NCBI GenBank assembly: GCA_025060695.1
Contig: JANXBH010000004.1
Location: forward strand, 36,035-100,034
DNA: 64,000 nt
Reading direction: 5' to 3'
DNA from: Caldifarciminota bacterium
GTDB lineage: Bacteria > Hydrothermota > Hydrothermia > LBFQ01 > DSFT01
Both the position numbers and the translations under genes were made by a program. Below the pieces are notes generated by a model. It was not told the origin of the DNA. It made no database searches and saw only the letters and a list, made by a program, of their open reading frames with translations. This document shows, piece by piece, positions 60,977-64,000 of the stretch; the stretch's first letter is position 1; every line of letters begins with the position of its first letter.

Positions 60977-63168
60977 CAAAAGCCTTCCATTTCTTCTTCT
61001 CTTTGCTGAGGTTTTTGATACTTTCTTAACACCTGAAAATTGTATATCATAATAAATTGAATAGAAGGCCATTTGTTTTTTATTTCTTGAGTTTGATAGT
61101 AGTTAGTTCCTTGAACTTCTGACTTTATTCTGTTTGTTTTTAGAATATCTGAGAAATTTAAGACAAATACGAAGTTTCTATATAGAAATCTTAAACCCGC
61201 ATCAATATAGTAGTTTTGAGATATTTCACCTTGCCAACCTTTTCTGGGGCTATTGTATACACCTGTAAGTTGTAATACTAACAATCTTATTGTAGTTCTA
61301 AGATCATATGAAAAGTTTGAAGTTTTCTTATTTGAATATAAGTTCTGTTGGTATGTATTTATAGATGAGCTAAACTCCATAAACCTGCCTTTTTTAAAAT
61401 TAATTGAAAATTCAGAACCAAAAAATTCAGAAAATCCTAAATTTTCAGGGTATGTTATAAAGTAGTTATTTTCGTAAGTAGTAATTTCATCAATTGTATT
61501 TTCCACTTTTCTATAGTAAATACTTGCATCTGTATATGAAGTTTGAAGTCCTAATTCAATAGAGTTTGCATACTCAGGATTTAAGTTTGGATTTCCTCTT
61601 CTTTTTGATATCTGGTCTAATTGAACTTCAAATGGTTCTAACTGCCAAGGTCTTGGATGACTTATTCTTCTTGAGTAATTTAGATAGAATTGATATGTTT
61701 GAAAAAGCTTATAAGATATATTAAAAGATGGGAAGATGTCGTTATAGTCTTTTTCAAAATCTGCTATTTTTCTTTTTGTATTTTCAAACCTTAGACCAAG
61801 TTGATATTGAATCTTCTTATAGTTATTATTGTAGCTTGAGTATATACCGTTGGTAAATCTATAGAAATTTACAGAATAATTGCTTTTCAAGACATAAATA
61901 TTCTGTGTAGTATCATAGATATAGAATTTATATCTATCATCTCTGTTTATGATATTTCCCAAATAACCAAAAGCTAAATTCTTGTTATCAAAATCAAAGT
62001 TAAATCTATAGTTATTAACAGGACCTTCCTCTGTGCTCTTTGTAGCATTTATTATTTTATTATTTTCACTAATATCGGTATTATAGGATAGTTCATCAAT
62101 ACCCCTTGTAGAATATGAAAAACCTGAATTTATAAAATCCCTATTCCAACCTAAAAACAAAGATGCATTTAACCCACTCCTTCCTGAGAAAAAGTCTGTT
62201 CTATAATTGCTATTTCCCTCTGTATTAGTACTTCCGCCAAAATCAAAGTTCCAATGTGATAAACCACCTTCAAAACTTAAAATATCTTTTTTTGTAAGAT
62301 TATAGTCTAAATTCACTCTTATTCCATATGGGTTCGTATTTCTATACCCATCACCTGTTGTTTGGAAATTATTCCCAGATACTTCCCTTCTTATATTTAT
62401 ATCGTTTTTAAAATTGAAGTTATTATAATTTAATGATGTAGAGAATTTCAGTTTTTTGTTAGATATACCAAATATTAAGTTTGCACCGTAATTTTCAAAT
62501 GTTCCCAATCTTGCGTTAAAAGAATAGTTTAGACCTTCTTCCCTTGTAGTTTTTAGAACTATATTAATTATAGTATTTCCCTCTGCTTCGTATCTTGCTG
62601 ATGGGTTAGTTATAATCTCTATTCTATCAATTTGAGAAGAAGGAATTTGTTTTAGAGCATCGGATGGATCTAAAGCCGTAGGTCTTCCGTTTATGTAAAG
62701 TGTATAATTGTAAGAACCCCTTATTTGAATATTATCGTTATTATCTACACTAACGCCCGGGACATTTTTTAATATATCTAATGCAGTTGAGCCTATAGTT
62801 GTCAAATCTTCAGATGGTTTTATTACTCTCTTTCCTTGCTCGTAAGTAATTATAGGAGGTTGTGCAATTACTTGTTGTTCCTTTAAGATTATCCCTTTTG
62901 GTTTAATTTGAATATTTCCTAAGTCAAGGAAATTCTTATTTACTTCTACTTGTACTGTTTTTGTTTCATATCCCAAGTGGTCTATTTGTATTTTGTATAT
63001 TCCATATGGTAAATTTTCAATTTTTATATTGCCATTTTCATTACAATATCCGCCTGCTACTTTTGTTGTGTCTTTGTATACTATATATGCACAATAAGGA
63101 ACTGGGTTATTTTTTTCGTCTATAACATTTAAAGTTATGGTTGAAGATTGTAAGATAGTAAAAAGCAC
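60976..63168 (-). CDS. Outer-membrane TonB-dependent-receptor-like beta-barrel protein
   Basis: A 730-residue protein with an N-terminal carboxypeptidase-regulatory-like domain (about 9-85, with NPVPYCAYIVYKD), a plug domain (about 100-205, with STALDILKNVPGVSVDNNDNI and the IDRIEIITNPSARYEAEG region) and an outer-membrane barrel (about 210-730) rich in aromatic strands. It ends in Phe. The start is GTG at 63168, 6 nt after TAAAAT with an in-frame TAA, giving an 8-residue leader LFTILQS after the initiator. No TonB/ExbBD genes are nearby. It forms an operon with the ROK kinase. Confidence 0.85.
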   Translation of the reverse strand: MLFTILQSSTITLNVIDEKNNPVPYCAYIVYKDTTKVAGGYCNENGNIKIENLPYGIYKIQIDHLGYETKTVQVEVNKNFLDLGNIQIKPKGIILKEQQVIAQPPIITYEQGKRVIKPSEDLTTIGSTALDILKNVPGVSVDNNDNIQIRGSYNYTLYINGRPTALDPSDALKQIPSSQIDRIEIITNPSARYEAEGNTIINIVLKTTREEGLNYSFNARLGTFENYGANLIFGISNKKLKFSTSLNYNNFNFKNDINIRREVSGNNFQTTGDGYRNTNPYGIRVNLDYNLTKKDILSFEGGLSHWNFDFGGSTNTEGNSNYRTDFFSGRSGLNASLFLGWNRDFINSGFSYSTRGIDELSYNTDISENNKIINATKSTEEGPVNNYRFNFDFDNKNLAFGYLGNIINRDDRYKFYIYDTTQNIYVLKSNYSVNFYRFTNGIYSSYNNNYKKIQYQLGLRFENTKRKIADFEKDYNDIFPSFNISYKLFQTYQFYLNYSRRISHPRPWQLEPFEVQLDQISKRRGNPNLNPEYANSIELGLQTSYTDASIYYRKVENTIDEITTYENNYFITYPENLGFSEFFGSEFSINFKKGRFMEFSSSINTYQQNLYSNKKTSNFSYDLRTTIRLLVLQLTGVYNSPRKGWQGEISQNYYIDAGLRFLYRNFVFVLNFSDILKTNRIKSEVQGTNYYQTQEIKNKWPSIQFIMIYNFQVLRKYQKPQQREEEMEGF

Positions 63169-63174
63169 AAAGAA

Positions 63175-63180
63175 ATTTTA
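63175..63180 (-). promoter_or_regulatory. -10 element, leaderless promoter of receptor-ROK operon
   Basis: TAAAAT (minus strand, CTTTAAAATTT) 6 nt before the GTG at 63168. Confidence 0.7.
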
Positions 63181-64000
63181 AAGTATTTGTAAAATACAAG
63201 TGGGTTTAATTGCAAACTGACAAGATTTATTAGTTTTTTCTCTTCTTTCCATTCTAAGTATTTTCTTTAGCTAATTGATTTTAATTTATCAAATTTAATT
63301 TTAACAATTTAGAAAACTAAATTATTGATTTTAAGTATTTTAGTTTTTGAATAATGGTAAAAAGCTTTATTTTATTATAAAAATCTCAATCTATTTCATT
63401 TCAACTTGATATTTTAAAAAATTGTTTTTTAATTGATTTACAATAATTTAATACAAAATTTATATTTTCTTAATTAATCACTTTAAGGTTGAAACATTTA
63501 TACTTTGAAGTTTTTCTAATTTGACAATATTTTTTAAACCTTATTTATAAAGGGCTTTAGATTAAATATCCAAATTAAATAAGAATTTTATCGGAAATAG
63601 CTAATCTGACACAATATTAGAAAATAGTTTATATCTTTATCTGCTGGATGTCAAGTGAAATATAAGAATTTTGTTTAGTGTTTAATTTATATAAATTAAA
63701 GCTAATAAAGACTACATCTTAATTATACCCTTTTCGGGAACCTACTTTCAAAATTTGGCCAAAAATAAAAGATACTTCATTATCAATTATTTAAATCAAA
63801 ATTTTCGGATTTTTCTATTTTAATAAGTTATTGATAATAAGATATTTTTGTTTTTAAATTTGTCAATTTATAGGTATAAAATTCTTCATTTCAGGAGGGG
63901 GGAGGGGGATTTCCGAAAAATGGAGTTGAAAAATTGAAATTTTGTACTTTAAACTTTTAGAACTTAAACATCTTGCTGTATGGATGTTAGTTAAAGGTTA
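63181..64000. other. A+T-rich intergenic region without recognisable gene
   Basis: About 820 bp, far longer than any other gap in the window, T-rich on the plus strand, with frequent stops in all frames. The only unusual features are a G-run block AGGAGGGGGGAGGGGG (63893-63908), a TATAAAAT (63875-63882) just before it, and a TAAACT -10-like element (63950-63955, CTTTAAACTTTT) pointing out of the window. It may be the control region of an RNA gene or operon beyond the edge, but nothing identifies it. Confidence 0.6.

Noticed and set aside
60977..61072. Extended start for the ROK kinase
   Set aside because: The extra 32 codons overlap the receptor 3' end; the ATP-binding FDIGGTN motif should be near the N-terminus, as with the ATG at 60976.
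63181..64000. CRISPR array or leader at the window end
   Set aside because: No repeated unit of 20 or more bases with regular spacing is visible and there are no cas genes in the window.

Overview
The window is 64 kb of strongly A+T-rich, extremely gene-dense bacterial chromosome with about 53 protein genes, one very small extra ORF and two tRNAs. There are no insertion sequences, prophage genes, rRNAs or CRISPR arrays. The organism is Gram-negative: it has an LptF/G-type permease, a TonB-type/outer-membrane barrel receptor, lipoproteins, and three large secreted proteins ending in type IX secretion (T9SS)-like C-terminal domains. These features, with tiny intergenic gaps and a Lys/Glu/Ile-rich proteome, suggest an uncultivated, possibly thermophilic relative of the FCB superphylum (WOR-3/Hydrothermota/Cloacimonadota-like). 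That placement is inference; no rRNA is present to test it.

Layout. 0-8 kb: rho, an M18 aminopeptidase, a methylmalonyl-CoA-mutase-type large subunit with a PhnD-like lipoprotein, then a BtuF-like binding protein made with a TPR/BTAD regulator. 8-16 kb: a TPR protein with rlmN and tilS; on the other strand a secreted lamin-tail/T9SS protein, a HIT hydrolase and a DegT aminotransferase. 16-24.5 kb: fabD, a beta-propeller lipoprotein, a UbiA prenyltransferase, ugd, rplT-pheS, a type I periplasmic-binding lipoprotein, and an APH-like sugar kinase with a ManC-type nucleotidyltransferase. 24.5-32 kb: kup, a stand-alone McrB-like AAA+ ATPase, glyA, an HtrA protease, ctaA and a second UbiA enzyme. 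32-45 kb: a giant T9SS-type protein, a 49-codon ORF, tRNA-Leu directly followed by a HAD phosphatase, holA, an LVIVD propeller, an operon parA-parB-barrel-accA-tkt with a parS site, and tRNA-Val directly followed by an MGDG-synthase-like glycosyltransferase. 45-54.7 kb: a histidine kinase, an LptF/G permease, two related TPR/FHA membrane proteins, a DUF4175-like coiled-coil protein and an SBBP/T9SS protein. 54.8-63.2 kb: TPR, MFS and GT2 genes, a PaaG-like isomerase, a TPR protein with nadD, and an outer-membrane receptor with a ROK kinase. The last 0.8 kb has no recognisable gene.

The most notable signal is in gene expression rather than in one cassette. A near-invariant element CTTTAAAATTT lies 6-9 nt (once 11) upstream of the start codon of 21 genes that head transcription units, so these mRNAs should be leaderless; genes inside operons often have Shine-Dalgarno sequences instead. 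Both tRNA genes sit 1-2 nt upstream of a coding region whose natural start (CTG or TTG) would become the 5' end of a leaderless mRNA after tRNA 3' processing. Many exported proteins begin with an ultra-short hydrophobic leader of about 7-12 residues without a basic N-terminus. Upstream extension of several of these is blocked by an in-frame stop that is part of the -10 element. Convergent genes overlap by up to 46 bp, leaving no room for intrinsic terminators.
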